A stretch of DNA of 64,000 nt from Negativicoccus succinicivorans (GTDB taxonomy: Bacteria > Bacillota > Negativicutes > Veillonellales > Negativicoccaceae). The DNA lies in NCBI RefSeq assembly GCF_018372215.1, contig NZ_JAHAJN010000005.1:1-64000 (forward strand), read 5' to 3'. Positions 47,320 to 56,487 of this stretch are shown in pieces. The notes under the pieces are model-generated. The model was given only the letters and a program-made list of their open reading frames with translations, did no database searches and was not told the DNA's origin. A program made the position numbers and the translations under genes. Every line of letters begins with the position of its first letter. Positions within the stretch are counted from its first letter, which is position 1.

Positions 47320-49914
47320 TTACTTCGCCATCTCCCAATTCGTGCCGTAGTGAATATCTACTACCAGCGGCACCGCCAGTTCCGCGGCGCCGGGCATGTG
47401 CATTTCTAAAATTTGCGTAACGATTTCACGCTCTTCTTCGACGACTTCCAATACGAGTTCATCGTGCACCTGCAGCAGCATGCGACTTTTCAGCTGGTTA
47501 CGAACCAGCGCCCAATACACATTATTCATCGCGCGCTTGATAATATCCGCCGCGGCCCCTTGGATCGGCGTGTTGAGAGCCGTGCGTTCGGCAAAAGAAC
47601 GCCGATTGAAATTGCGGCTGTGAATATCCGGTAAGACGCGAAAACGACCGTACATCGTTTCTGCGCGCCCCGATTCTTTCGCCGCTGCAATCGAATCCGC
47701 CATGTATTGGCGAACCTTGGGATAGCGCTCGAGATATTTTTCAATATACGCGCCCGCCTCTTCGCGGCTGATGCCGAGATCGCGCGCCAAACCGTAATCG
47801 CTAATGCCGTAAATGATTCCGAAGTTGACCGCCTTGGCATGTGAACGTTCCTCCGCCGTTACATCTTTCGGATCTTTATGCAACACTTCCGCGGCGGTGC
47901 GACGGTGGATATCCTCTTGATGTAAGAAGGCTTCCCGCAGTTTTTCATCCCCGGAAAGATGCGCGAGAATACGCAATTCAATTTGTGAATAGTCGGCCGA
48001 CATGAAGCCACTAACCCCTTCGCCCGGCACAAAGAGCGAACGAATCCGACGACCTTCCTCCGTGCGCACGGGAATATTTTGCAAGTTCGGGTCGGAACTG
48101 CTGAGCCGTCCCGTTGCCGTGACGGTTTGATTAAAGGTCGTATGCACCCGCTCGGTCTCCGGATCCACCAGTTCCGCGATCCCGTCAAGATATGTTGAAA
48201 TCAATTTAGTGATCGTGCGATAGTTGAGTACTTTCGACACAATCGGGTGTTTCTTAAGCAAGCCGTTCAAAACTTCGGCGTCTGTCGAATAACCGGTTTT
48301 CGTTTTGCGTCCCGGCGGTAACTCCAGTTTGGTAAATAAAACATTCGACAATTGTTGCGGACTTAAAATATTAAATGTTTCCCCGGCCAATTCATAAATC
48401 TCAGCGGCTAGAGTTTCCGCCTGCGCAGTAAATTCTTTTTTTAACGCGACCAGTTTTTTCTGATCAATCGCGATCCCCGTACATTCCATTGCCGCCAACA
48501 CTTGCGTCAACGGCATCTCAAACATCATATAGAGATCCCATGCGCCGTTCGCTTTCAATTCCGCCGTAAGCGGCTCTACCAGTTGTGCAAACATTTGAGC
48601 GCGGGCCGCCAGCATTTTTCCCCCGTCCTCATACGGATACGGCGCCGGTACGTGGTAGGCATCCGCTAAGTAAGTGACGGGATACGAGGTGCGCGTCGGG
48701 TTTAATACGTACGCGGCCAATGTGACGTCAAATAATTCTGCGACCGAAGTAAAAATGCCCGCCGCCTGGTACAGCAACTTAGCGTGGTCGGTAATAATCT
48801 GCGCTTCGCCGCCGAGAAGGATGCGGAGCGCTTCCGTGGCGGATTCCTCCTGCCAATAGTAGAGCGTATCATCTGCCAGCGCCGCGAGTTCTTTCAATAC
48901 AAGATGCGGAATTTTACCCGCGGTTGTCACGCTGACCGCCACGCGATCCGCATCTTGCAACACGCTCGGTTTCGCATCGGTAACGACATTCATGTCGGCA
49001 GGTTCTTCCTGCAACGGTTGCGCAAAAAGGCCTTCGTCGCCGGTGATAATATGCGCTGCCTGCATTTTTTCGAGCATGCTGCGAAAACCGAGTCGCTCAA
49101 ACAGCGTACGAGCTTCATCGACACGCCCCTGCGGTTCCATCTCGGATAGGTCGGTCGAAATCTCCACATCCGTTTTAATCGTCGCAAGTTCGCGAGAAAT
49201 GTAGGCGATGTCTTTATTTTCCGTCAATCGTTCGACCAGTTTTTTGCCGCTGACCTCGTCCAAACGGGCAAAAATTTCATCGAGCGTCGGAAATTGCCGT
49301 AACAATTTCGAAGCCGTTTTCGGACCGATACCAGCGACGCCCGGAATATTATCGGAGGTATCGCCCATGAGCGCTTTCCAGTCGACGATTTGCTCGGTCG
49401 TGACGCCCGTGCTTTCCAACACCGTCTCCGGCGTCATCGCTTCCAACTGCGTCACGCCCCGTTTCGTCAGGTACACGGTAGTGGCATCGTCGACCAGCTG
49501 CAATGTATCGCGATCTCCGGTGATAATAGCGACATCGCATTCGTCGCGGTAGCGTTTACTGAGCGTGCCGATCAGATCGTCACCCTCGTAGCCTTCTTTT
49601 TCGTATTGCGCGATCCCGAGTGTCTGCAGCACTTCCCGGATCAGACCGAACTGCGGTGCAAGATCATCGGGGGCATCCGGTCGATTTCCCTTATAGTCCG
49701 CATACAGCTCATTGCGAAACGTCACTCTTCCTTTATCAAATGCCACCGCTAAGTAAGTCGGCTTAAGATCCTCAAATACTTTGGCCAACATCAGTAAAAA
49801 ACCGTATACCGCATTCGTCGGATTTCCCTGCGGATCGGTTAACGCCGGTAGCGCAAAGAACGCGCGATACAGTAAACTGTTACCGTCAATTAAGACAAGG
49901 CGAGGTTTGCTCAT
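47320..49914 (-). CDS. polA: DNA polymerase I
   Basis: PolA fills gaps and removes RNA primers. The 864-residue protein has the 5' nuclease domain (LIDGNSLLYRAFFAL, VTGVTTEQIVDWKALMGDTSDNIPG), a 3'-5' exonuclease-like domain in which the first DxE motif is degenerate (VSVTT where DTET is expected), and the polymerase domain with DYSQIELRILAHLSGD, AKAVNFGIIYGISDYGL and LQVHDELVLEV. Proofreading is therefore likely absent, as in Bacillus PolA. First gene of its operon; GGGAGG site. Confidence 0.97.
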   Translation of the reverse strand: MSKPRLVLIDGNSLLYRAFFALPALTDPQGNPTNAVYGFLLMLAKVFEDLKPTYLAVAFDKGRVTFRNELYADYKGNRPDAPDDLAPQFGLIREVLQTLGIAQYEKEGYEGDDLIGTLSKRYRDECDVAIITGDRDTLQLVDDATTVYLTKRGVTQLEAMTPETVLESTGVTTEQIVDWKALMGDTSDNIPGVAGIGPKTASKLLRQFPTLDEIFARLDEVSGKKLVERLTENKDIAYISRELATIKTDVEISTDLSEMEPQGRVDEARTLFERLGFRSMLEKMQAAHIITGDEGLFAQPLQEEPADMNVVTDAKPSVLQDADRVAVSVTTAGKIPHLVLKELAALADDTLYYWQEESATEALRILLGGEAQIITDHAKLLYQAAGIFTSVAELFDVTLAAYVLNPTRTSYPVTYLADAYHVPAPYPYEDGGKMLAARAQMFAQLVEPLTAELKANGAWDLYMMFEMPLTQVLAAMECTGIAIDQKKLVALKKEFTAQAETLAAEIYELAGETFNILSPQQLSNVLFTKLELPPGRKTKTGYSTDAEVLNGLLKKHPIVSKVLNYRTITKLISTYLDGIAELVDPETERVHTTFNQTVTATGRLSSSDPNLQNIPVRTEEGRRIRSLFVPGEGVSGFMSADYSQIELRILAHLSGDEKLREAFLHQEDIHRRTAAEVLHKDPKDVTAEERSHAKAVNFGIIYGISDYGLARDLGISREEAGAYIEKYLERYPKVRQYMADSIAAAKESGRAETMYGRFRVLPDIHSRNFNRRSFAERTALNTPIQGAAADIIKRAMNNVYWALVRNQLKSRMLLQVHDELVLEVVEEEREIVTQILEMHMPGAAELAVPLVVDIHYGTNWEMAK

Positions 49915-50051
49915 AGATTCCTCCCATTATGCTATACTATATTCAAATACATGTCATTATACCATATTTGCAACCGCGAACCGTGTTTTGCGACTTTGTC
50001 ACATGTCAGCACATCGATGCGAAAAATACCGCAAACAAAGGCTTTTCATAT

Positions 50052-50057
50052 TATAAT
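50052..50057 (+). promoter_or_regulatory. -10 element of the RluA-like gene
   Basis: TATAAT on the plus strand; the ATG at 50064 is exactly 7 bases after its last base, the usual distance to the transcription start. No good -35 is seen at 16-18 bases. Confidence 0.5.
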
Positions 50058-50063
50058 AGAGTT

Positions 50064-50954
50064 ATGCCGATGAAATGGATAGTGACGGATGCCCTGGCGG
50101 GTAAGACCGTCAGTCAGCAATTACGTTTATTGGGTATCTCCCAACGCGAACGACGACGCTTACGCAGAGAAGCAACGGTCTTTTGCAACGGGGGACGTGT
50201 CGATTTCCACACACTTCCTCCGTGCGCCGCGGAAATCTCGCTGGAGTGGCCCGTTCCCGCGCGACCGCCGGCCTGGCATATACCGTTGGATATTCGCTAT
50301 GAAGATGCGCAATATATCGTCGTCAATAAACCCGCGGGCATGTTGGTTCACGCGACGGCAAAGGAGCGTGAAAAGACCTTTCTGCATGCGCTTTCCGCGT
50401 ATTTCGAACGGCATGATACGGATGCATATCCGCATCTCGTACAACGTTTGGACAAAAATACTTCAGGATTGGTTCTTGTGGCAAAATCGCCACAGGCGCA
50501 GCATGCGCTCAACCGCAACCACTTGGCGTCGGTCGAGCGTACCTATAGGGCGTTAGTGCCCGGGCGATTCTTTACACCGTACGCCGAAATTGCCTGGCCG
50601 ATTGCCCGCCGTAAGGACAGTATCATTTTACGTGAAGTGAATCTGACGGCAGGCAAACCCGCCGTTACCTATGTCACACGCTTAGCTGCGAATCAACAAC
50701 TTTCCTACCTCGGTATCCGTCTGAAAACCGGACGAACGCATCAAATTCGGGTGCACCTCGCCCATCTCGGCTACCCGCTGCTGGGAGATGATTTGTACGG
50801 AGGATCCCGAGATATTCTTGCGCGGCAAGCCTTACATGCCGCTACCCTTACTTTCATGCAGCCATATACCGGCCAAACGGTTCGCGTCAGCGCGCCGCTT
50901 GCACCGGATATGAACGCCGTTCTTGAACGGCATTTATCTCATTATTTCCGTTAG
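50064..50954 (+). CDS. RluA-family pseudouridine synthase
   Basis: The 296-residue protein makes pseudouridine in rRNA or tRNA. An N-terminal S4-like region (about 12-60) is followed by IVVNKPAGMLVHAT, the catalytic LVQRLDKNTSGLVLVAK with Asp130, KTGRTHQIRVHLAHLGYPLLGD and LHAATLTF. The site specificity cannot be told. No ribosome site precedes the ATG; the -10 TATAAT ends 6 bases before it, so the mRNA may be leaderless. Two ATGs (50064, 50070) are possible. Confidence 0.88.
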   Translation: MPMKWIVTDALAGKTVSQQLRLLGISQRERRRLRREATVFCNGGRVDFHTLPPCAAEISLEWPVPARPPAWHIPLDIRYEDAQYIVVNKPAGMLVHATAKEREKTFLHALSAYFERHDTDAYPHLVQRLDKNTSGLVLVAKSPQAQHALNRNHLASVERTYRALVPGRFFTPYAEIAWPIARRKDSIILREVNLTAGKPAVTYVTRLAANQQLSYLGIRLKTGRTHQIRVHLAHLGYPLLGDDLYGGSRDILARQALHAATLTFMQPYTGQTVRVSAPLAPDMNAVLERHLSHYFR

Positions 50955-50972
50955 CCTTAAGGAGGTTATCTC

Positions 50973-51902
50973 ATGCCGCTTGTCAGCTCTACTGAAATGT
51001 TTAAAAAAGCGTATGAAGGGAAATACGCGATCGGCGCATTCAATGTCAACAATATGGAGATCATCCAGGGCATTGTCGATGCCGCGAAAGAAGAACAGTC
51101 ACCGTTAATTTTGCAGGTTTCCGCCGGCGCCCGTAAATATGCCCGTCATATTTACCTTGTCAAATTGGTGGAGGCCGCTGTCAGTGATACGGGCCTGCCG
51201 ATCTGTCTGCACTTGGATCACGGCGAAGATTTTGAAATTTGTAAAGCCTGCGTCGATGGCGGTTTTAATTCCGTCATGATCGACGGCTCCAAACATCCCT
51301 TTGAAGAAAATATCGCGTTGACCAAAAAGGTCGTTGAATACGCGCATTCGAAAGGCGTTGTCGTCGAAGCGGAGCTCGGGCGCTTGGCCGGTGTCGAAGA
51401 CGACATCTCCGTATCCGCGCGTGACGCCCGGTTCACCGATCCGGATCAGGCTGTAGAATTTGTCGAACGCACCGGTTGCGACTCGCTCGCGATTGCGATC
51501 GGCACCAGCCACGGCGCGTACAAATTCAAAGGCGAACCGTATCTTGATTTTGAACGTCTGCAACACATTTCTGAACTGATGCCCGGATATCCGATCGTTT
51601 TGCACGGCGCTTCCACCGTCATTCCCGAATTTGTCGAGAAGTGTAATGAATACGGCGGCGACGTCGCCGGTGCACGCGGTGTGCCGGAAGAAATGCTGCG
51701 TAAAGCCGGTACCATGGGCGTTTGCAAGATTAATATCGATACCGATTTGCGCTTAGCGATGACGGCTTCGATTCGTGAACACTTGCAAAATCATCCGGCT
51801 GATTTTGACCCCCGTACATACTTGGGCGCCGGTCGTGCCGCCATTAAAGGCATGGTACAACATAAAATCAAACACGTACTTAACAGTTCGAACCGCATTT
51901 AA
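50973..51902 (+). CDS. fba: Class II fructose-bisphosphate aldolase
   Basis: The 309-residue zinc-dependent aldolase splits fructose-1,6-bisphosphate in glycolysis. Seen: FNVNNMEIIQGI, ICLHLDHGEDFE (Asp82 and zinc His83), AELGRLAGVEDD, GTSHGAYKF (zinc His), VLHGAS (zinc His) and VCKINIDTDLR. Its AAGGAGG site is strong; it lies 18 bases after the rluA-like gene. Confidence 0.94.
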   Translation: MPLVSSTEMFKKAYEGKYAIGAFNVNNMEIIQGIVDAAKEEQSPLILQVSAGARKYARHIYLVKLVEAAVSDTGLPICLHLDHGEDFEICKACVDGGFNSVMIDGSKHPFEENIALTKKVVEYAHSKGVVVEAELGRLAGVEDDISVSARDARFTDPDQAVEFVERTGCDSLAIAIGTSHGAYKFKGEPYLDFERLQHISELMPGYPIVLHGASTVIPEFVEKCNEYGGDVAGARGVPEEMLRKAGTMGVCKINIDTDLRLAMTASIREHLQNHPADFDPRTYLGAGRAAIKGMVQHKIKHVLNSSNRI

Positions 51903-51904
51903 AC

Positions 51905-51936
51905 AAAAAAAGAGAGCCGAAAGGCTCTCTTTTTTA
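51905..51936. terminator. Bidirectional terminator between fba and the DsbA-like gene
   Basis: AAAAAAGAGAGCC-GAAA-GGCTCTCTTTTTT, with runs of A and T, between convergent genes. Confidence 0.93.
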
Positions 51937-51939
51937 TTG

Positions 51940-52506
51940 TCATTGTGCCAGTGCTTTTTCGATATCGGTATAAGTTAAAACGCCATCGGCAATGATCTCG
52001 CCGTCTTTTTCGAGTGTGGGGACATACTCCAACGCAATCTCCATACAATGCCGATCATGCTCTTTCAAGGTGTCAGCATATTGCTCTCCCACCAACACTT
52101 CGGCAGCGCCGCTCAATCCTACTTCCTCCGCCCACTTTGCGAGCGTTGCGCGGTCGCTCATGTCGCCCTCTTCCTGGTACGCGCCCGTGTAAACACGGTC
52201 GACCCAGGCATCGGCTTTACCCTGCTCCTGCGCGAGTTCCAATACACGCAAGGCGTCAAAGCTCGACGCATCCCATCTGGCAGTCGTCGCATTAATGCCG
52301 GCCTCTTTACCGAGTTCAGCAAACTGTTCGCGCGCGCGTTCGCCGGCATATTTTTCTTTGGCTTTACGGTTACGCCATTCAGGATGAATTTCCCAGCCGT
52401 ACCACTCCAGGCAGATATCTTTTTGCTCCTGTAATTTTCGTAAACTGCCCCAAGCATGGTAGCAGTACGGGCAAACGAAATCGAAATAAACACGAATTTT
52501 GGACAT
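51940..52506 (-). CDS. DsbA-family thioredoxin-like protein (FrnE/2-hydroxychromene-isomerase-like)
   Basis: The 188-residue cytosolic protein starts with a thioredoxin-fold strand, YFDFVCPYCYHAWG with Cys12 and Cys15 (CPYC), then a helical insertion, and EYVPTLEKDGEII (cis-proline) and ADGVLTYTDIEKALAQ at the end. No signal peptide, so it is intracellular, as in FrnE-type proteins. Substrate unknown. It is opposite in strand to the neighbouring block. Confidence 0.86.
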   Translation of the reverse strand: MSKIRVYFDFVCPYCYHAWGSLRKLQEQKDICLEWYGWEIHPEWRNRKAKEKYAGERAREQFAELGKEAGINATTARWDASSFDALRVLELAQEQGKADAWVDRVYTGAYQEEGDMSDRATLAKWAEEVGLSGAAEVLVGEQYADTLKEHDRHCMEIALEYVPTLEKDGEIIADGVLTYTDIEKALAQ

Positions 52507-52556
52507 TACTATTCCTCCTTTGTGTTCCTGTTTTCATTATATCGCAAAAATGAACA

Positions 52557-52565
52557 TGGTATAAT
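52557..52565 (+). promoter_or_regulatory. Extended -10 of the ArsC/Spx-like gene
   Basis: TGGTATAAT (52557-52565), 26 bases before the ATG. The -35 is poor. Confidence 0.55.
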
Positions 52566-52590
52566 ATACGCAAAAGGGGGGGGTATAGAT

Positions 52591-52947
52591 ATGCTTTTTA
52601 TTTATTATCCGAAATGCAGTACCTGCCGACGCGCCAAAGCCTGGTTGGACGATAACAATATCCGTTATGAAGAAAGACTGATCGTGGAAGATCCGCCGAC
52701 CGCAAAAGATCTTCTCCGCTGGAGTAAAAAAACCAATCAGCCGCTGACAAAATTTGCCAATACGAGCGGTCAATTATATCGGTCAAGCGGCTTGGCCAAA
52801 CGCCGTCTGACACTTTCCGATGAAGAGTTTGCCAAAGAGCTGTCCCGTGACGGCATGCTGATCAAGCGGCCCCTCTTGGTGATTGATGATGACCATATTC
52901 TAACCGGTTTTCGCCAAACGGAATGGGAAGCCGCGTTACTTAAATAG
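52591..52947 (+). CDS. ArsC/Spx-like thioredoxin-fold protein
   Basis: The 118-residue protein belongs to the arsenate reductase/Spx/YffB group: IYYPKCSTCRRAKAWL (CxxC with Cys9 and Cys12), LLRWSKKTNQPLTKFANTSG, GMLIKRPLLVID and LTGFRQTEW. True Spx regulators have the alpha-CTD-binding Gly52 and an intact CxxC; here the assignment is not decisive and it may be a redox enzyme. The ribosome site is an eight-G run (52576-52583). Confidence 0.82.
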   Translation: MLFIYYPKCSTCRRAKAWLDDNNIRYEERLIVEDPPTAKDLLRWSKKTNQPLTKFANTSGQLYRSSGLAKRRLTLSDEEFAKELSRDGMLIKRPLLVIDDDHILTGFRQTEWEAALLK

Positions 52948-52956
52948 GAGGACTAT

Positions 52957-53472
52957 ATGGAGTTTAAAGAAGCGCTTGCCCTGCGTCAATCTACCCGAAA
53001 TTACCGGACGAATCCCGTAGCTGCCGACGCTTTAGAGAATATTGTGCACGCCGGTGTCACAGCGCCGATTTCGTTGAGTCGTTATGAATCCTATCATTTG
53101 ACTGTCATCACGGCCGAAGGTGTGTTGAAAAAGCTCGAGGAAGAATGGTTAGAACGCGGCAATACAGGCAATCCGATTTATGATGCCCCGGCACTGATCG
53201 TTGTTTTCGCTGATGAAAAAGTGACCTCCGGTTTGCGTAATGCCGATACGGGTTGTATCGTTACCCAAATGCATCTGGCCGCCACTGCGCTCGGTTTAGG
53301 GTCCTGCTACATTTGCGGTGCCATCCAGCAACTCGGCAAAGATGCCCGTTATCTCAACGGAGCACGTGTACCGGCCAATTTCGTGCCCATGGGAGCGCTT
53401 GCCATCGGCGAACCGATGAGACCACTCAAAGCTCGTCATAAAGAAAGTAAAATGACGGTCGATCGTTTATAA
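52957..53472 (+). CDS. Nitroreductase-family FMN protein
   Basis: The 171-residue protein is a small nitroreductase: RQSTRNYRTNPV for FMN phosphate, APALIVVFADE, a conserved AATALGLGSCYICGAI, and VPMGALAIGEP. It probably reduces quinones, flavin or nitro compounds with NAD(P)H. It lies 9 bases after the ArsC/Spx-like gene, so both may belong to a redox response unit. Confidence 0.88.
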   Translation: MEFKEALALRQSTRNYRTNPVAADALENIVHAGVTAPISLSRYESYHLTVITAEGVLKKLEEEWLERGNTGNPIYDAPALIVVFADEKVTSGLRNADTGCIVTQMHLAATALGLGSCYICGAIQQLGKDARYLNGARVPANFVPMGALAIGEPMRPLKARHKESKMTVDRL

Positions 53473-53509
53473 ATAAAAAGAGCTGCGCTTTGCGCAGCTC
53501 TTTTTATTT
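53471..53509. terminator. Bidirectional terminator between nitroreductase and FeoB-associated genes
   Basis: AAATAAAAAGAGCTGCGC-TTT-GCGCAGCTCTTTTTATTT, perfectly paired, overlapping both stop codons. Confidence 0.95.
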
Positions 53510-53692
53510 CGATAATTTTTGTTTGCGTGCCCCAGTAGCGGCGGAACAGCACGAGCAACCTGTCATTTTTTTGTCACCGGTGCACCCCGGGCAATTTGTG
53601 CAGGAATTTTCTTCGTGCAGACCGTGCCAAAAATGCCATGTCAGGTAGACAAATGCCGCCAGCACTGCCACCCCTATAAAAACAGTTTGCAT
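53504..53692 (-). CDS. FeoB-associated Cys-rich membrane protein
   Basis: The 62-residue protein has one N-terminal membrane helix (about 4-22) and a Cys-rich tail (NSCTNCPGCTGDKKMTGCSCC). Proteins of this type are encoded just after feoB and are thought to bind iron or help FeoB. It is 9 bases after feoB on the same strand. Confidence 0.85.
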   Translation of the reverse strand: MQTVFIGVAVLAAFVYLTWHFWHGLHEENSCTNCPGCTGDKKMTGCSCCSAATGARKQKLSK

Positions 53693-53701
53693 ATTCTCAC
53701 C

Positions 53702-56086
53702 TCAAAATCCGAGCATCCGACCGCCTTGATAAACCACAAAGGAGCACACCCAGGCAAGCGACGTACAATACATAAAGACAAATGCCGGCCAACGAAACGA
53801 GTCAGTTTCCCGACGCATCACAGCGAGTACGGCCAGACACGGACAGTATAACAAAACAAAGACCATCAGACTGAGCGCAATCAACGGATCAAACGCGGGA
53901 TCCGCGGCAAGACGTTCCATCAAACCGCTGCTGTCATCCGGATCGGCTTGCATGCTGTAGATCGTGCCGAGCGAACTTACCAACACTTCTTTCGCCGTTA
54001 AAGCAGCTACCAGCGAAACGCCGATTTTCCAATTAAAGCCGAGCGGTTGCAAGACAGGTTCGATCATGTGTCCGAATTGTCCTGCATAGCTGTGAGCAAG
54101 TTGATCGGCACTTTCCGCACGATCAATCGCCGCCATTTCTTCTTCGTGATCTTTCGTTAAGGCAAAATATTCCAACGCATACGGGTAGTATTGCGGCTGT
54201 GTCTCGGCCACCGATTGCAACGCCACCGGAAATTCCCGACCATATGCGGTAAACGACTTGGCAAGCGTTTCTTCTTCGGCGGCGTTTCCTTCTTCTTGCG
54301 CCGCGGCCAGCGCTTCCTCATTTTGCGTCTGCAAGGTTTCCAACGTTGCCACCGCTTGGAAAAGTGCCGGATTCTCATTGATTTCGTTAATGGCAAACGG
54401 CGCAAGCACTGCTTCCGCTTGGGTTTGATATTCCTGTGTCGCGGCGGCACGCAACGCGTCATAATCCTGATCAAGCGGGACATTTTGCGGATATACGGTA
54501 ATAAACCAAACAACCACAGAAGCCGCCAAAATAAACGTGCCTGCTTTTTTAAAGTATAGCACCGCTCGTTCCCACATGTGAAGCAAAACACCCTTTAGCG
54601 TCGGAACGTGGTACTCCGGCATTTCCATAACGAACGGTTCCCTTTCTCCCGGGAATAAAAATTTACGGAAAGCCAGCGCCAGCACAATCGCCAGCACGAT
54701 GCCCAGCATGTAAATGCCGAAAAGCACTGTCCCCGCCCACTTCGCGGTAAAGAAAGCACCGATCAACAGCGTATATACCGGCAAACGCGCGCCGCAACTC
54801 ATCATCGGCGCGACCAACATCGTCACCATACGATCCCGCGGATTATCCAGCGAACGTGTGCCCATGACGGCCGGCACTGTACAACCGAAACCCAGCAGCA
54901 ACATAATAAACGACTTGCCGTGCAAACCTACCGCATGCATCATGCGATCTAAAATAAACGCGGCACGCGCCATGTAACCGCTATCTTCCAAAAGCGCAAT
55001 GCCAGCGAATAAAATTAAAATCAAAGGCAAGAAACTCAAAACCGCGCCGACGCCGCCAACAATTCCGTCCACAACAAGCGATTGGATGGCTCCTTCCGGC
55101 AAAACGGTGGTAAGCCAAGTGCCGAAGTCTGTAATCACTCCATCGAGCCATTCCTGCGGATACGCCCCCAATGTGAATACCGCGTTAAACAGCAGCCACA
55201 TCATACCCGCAAAAATAAGCGGTCCGAAAAAGCGATGCGTCAATACTTTATCGATTTTATCCGAACGTGTTTCATGTAATGTGGGGTCTACCGTTACCGC
55301 CTGTTGAAATATCTGTACTGCAAATTGGTGGCGCTTTTCCGCAAAAATAAATTCTGCGTCAATTTCTTTCGGTAATGAATTTCGTAAACAATGCGCCAAG
55401 TTGAGTACGTCTTCCATACCGCCGCGTTGTTGCAACGCTTCTTGTACTTCCTGATCATTTTCCAACAGCTTAATCGCCAGCCAGCGTATCGGATACTGAA
55501 TATCCGTCTGGGCTTGGATCGCTGTTGTCATGGTAGTGATCAAATGTTCCAGCGTCGGACCGTAGTCGATCTTAATCTGCGGCGCCTTGCCTTCCTTGGC
55601 AACACGCGCCACATCTTCCAGCAACGCAACGGTTCCGACGTTGCGGCTGCCTACCGTTTGTACGACAGTGATGCCCAATGCGTCACTTAATTTTCGTAAA
55701 TCGATATGGATGCCCATCTGGTCTGCCACGTCGACCATGTTCAACGCAATCACGACCGGCTGTCCCAACTCGACAAGCTGTGCGGTCAAGTACAGGTTAC
55801 GCTCCAGGTTGGAAGCATCCTGGACATTGACGATCACATCGGGACGTTCGTTAATAATGGTGTTACGAGCTACCACTTCGTCCAAAGAACGGGCGGTCAA
55901 ACTGTACGTGCCCGGCAAATCCAAAAACAGCATGTCAATGCCTGCAAAACGTTTATGGCCCTCTTTGCGTTCCACCGTGACACCGGGATAGTTGCCCACA
56001 TGTTGACGCGCCCCGGTGAGATTATTGAAAACCGTCGTTTTGCCGCAGTTTGGATTGCCCGCCAACGCAATTTTAATCGCTTTCAT
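53702..56086 (-). CDS. feoB: Ferrous iron transport protein B
   Basis: FeoB imports Fe(II) through the cytoplasmic membrane. The 794-residue protein has a cytosolic GTPase domain (GNPNCGKTTVFNNLTGA with G1, TVERKEGH, DLPGTYSL G3, NMVD G4) and about 8-11 membrane helices (Gate motifs around CGARLPVYTLL and AAREV-like LTAKEVLVSSLGTIY). Between them lies an unusual insertion (about 535-655), rich in Glu, Gln and Ala and helical, that has no equivalent in Bacillus or E. coli FeoB. Confidence 0.95.
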   Translation of the reverse strand: MKAIKIALAGNPNCGKTTVFNNLTGARQHVGNYPGVTVERKEGHKRFAGIDMLFLDLPGTYSLTARSLDEVVARNTIINERPDVIVNVQDASNLERNLYLTAQLVELGQPVVIALNMVDVADQMGIHIDLRKLSDALGITVVQTVGSRNVGTVALLEDVARVAKEGKAPQIKIDYGPTLEHLITTMTTAIQAQTDIQYPIRWLAIKLLENDQEVQEALQQRGGMEDVLNLAHCLRNSLPKEIDAEFIFAEKRHQFAVQIFQQAVTVDPTLHETRSDKIDKVLTHRFFGPLIFAGMMWLLFNAVFTLGAYPQEWLDGVITDFGTWLTTVLPEGAIQSLVVDGIVGGVGAVLSFLPLILILFAGIALLEDSGYMARAAFILDRMMHAVGLHGKSFIMLLLGFGCTVPAVMGTRSLDNPRDRMVTMLVAPMMSCGARLPVYTLLIGAFFTAKWAGTVLFGIYMLGIVLAIVLALAFRKFLFPGEREPFVMEMPEYHVPTLKGVLLHMWERAVLYFKKAGTFILAASVVVWFITVYPQNVPLDQDYDALRAAATQEYQTQAEAVLAPFAINEINENPALFQAVATLETLQTQNEEALAAAQEEGNAAEEETLAKSFTAYGREFPVALQSVAETQPQYYPYALEYFALTKDHEEEMAAIDRAESADQLAHSYAGQFGHMIEPVLQPLGFNWKIGVSLVAALTAKEVLVSSLGTIYSMQADPDDSSGLMERLAADPAFDPLIALSLMVFVLLYCPCLAVLAVMRRETDSFRWPAFVFMYCTSLAWVCSFVVYQGGRMLGF

Positions 56087-56327
56087 CTTGTTCCTCCTGC
56101 GTCTTTACGTAAATCATCTCGGCTTCTGCCTTGCGTAAAGATAAGTTAAAACCTTTGACTTTAATTTCGATCGGATCGCCCAGGGGTGCCTCTTTCATCA
56201 CCGTTGCCCGAGCCCCTCGTACAACTCCCATATCAATCAATCGATGCTGCACATTACCGCGCCCCTCGACACGTGTAATCTCGCCCGTTTCTCCCGGGCG
56301 CAACTGCGCTAATGTCCGCTCCGCCAT
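56073..56327 (-). CDS. feoA: Ferrous iron transport protein A
   Basis: FeoA is a small SH3-like cytosolic partner of FeoB. The 84-residue product has LAQLRPGETGEITRVEG, RLIDMGVVRGARATVMKEAPLGDPIEIKVKG and an acidic tail. ATG 56327 has an AGGAGG site. It overlaps feoB by 14 bases. Confidence 0.92.
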   Translation of the reverse strand: MAERTLAQLRPGETGEITRVEGRGNVQHRLIDMGVVRGARATVMKEAPLGDPIEIKVKGFNLSLRKAEAEMIYVKTQEEQDESD

Positions 56328-56358
56328 TATGGTGGACCTCCTCGTTTTATGATTTTTC

Positions 56359-56367
56359 ATTATACCA
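56359..56367 (-). promoter_or_regulatory. Extended -10 of the feoAB operon
   Basis: TGGTATAAT on the minus strand, about 32 bases upstream of feoA. No evident Fur box; a second TATACT-like element lies near 56415. Confidence 0.5.
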
Positions 56368-56456
56368 CAGTCCTTTACCTTTTTGATATCGTCTCGCAAA
56401 ATTATTTTTAATAAGTATACATTGCCCGGCAAAGCTTTTGATTTCACATAAAGTAA

Positions 56457-56487
56457 AATAAAAAAGCTGCTTGCGCAGCTTTTTTAT
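56457..56487. terminator. Terminator after upp
   Basis: AAAAAAGCTGC-TTGC-GCAGCTTTTTT with a T-run on the minus strand, overlapping the upp stop codon (56484). Confidence 0.92.
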
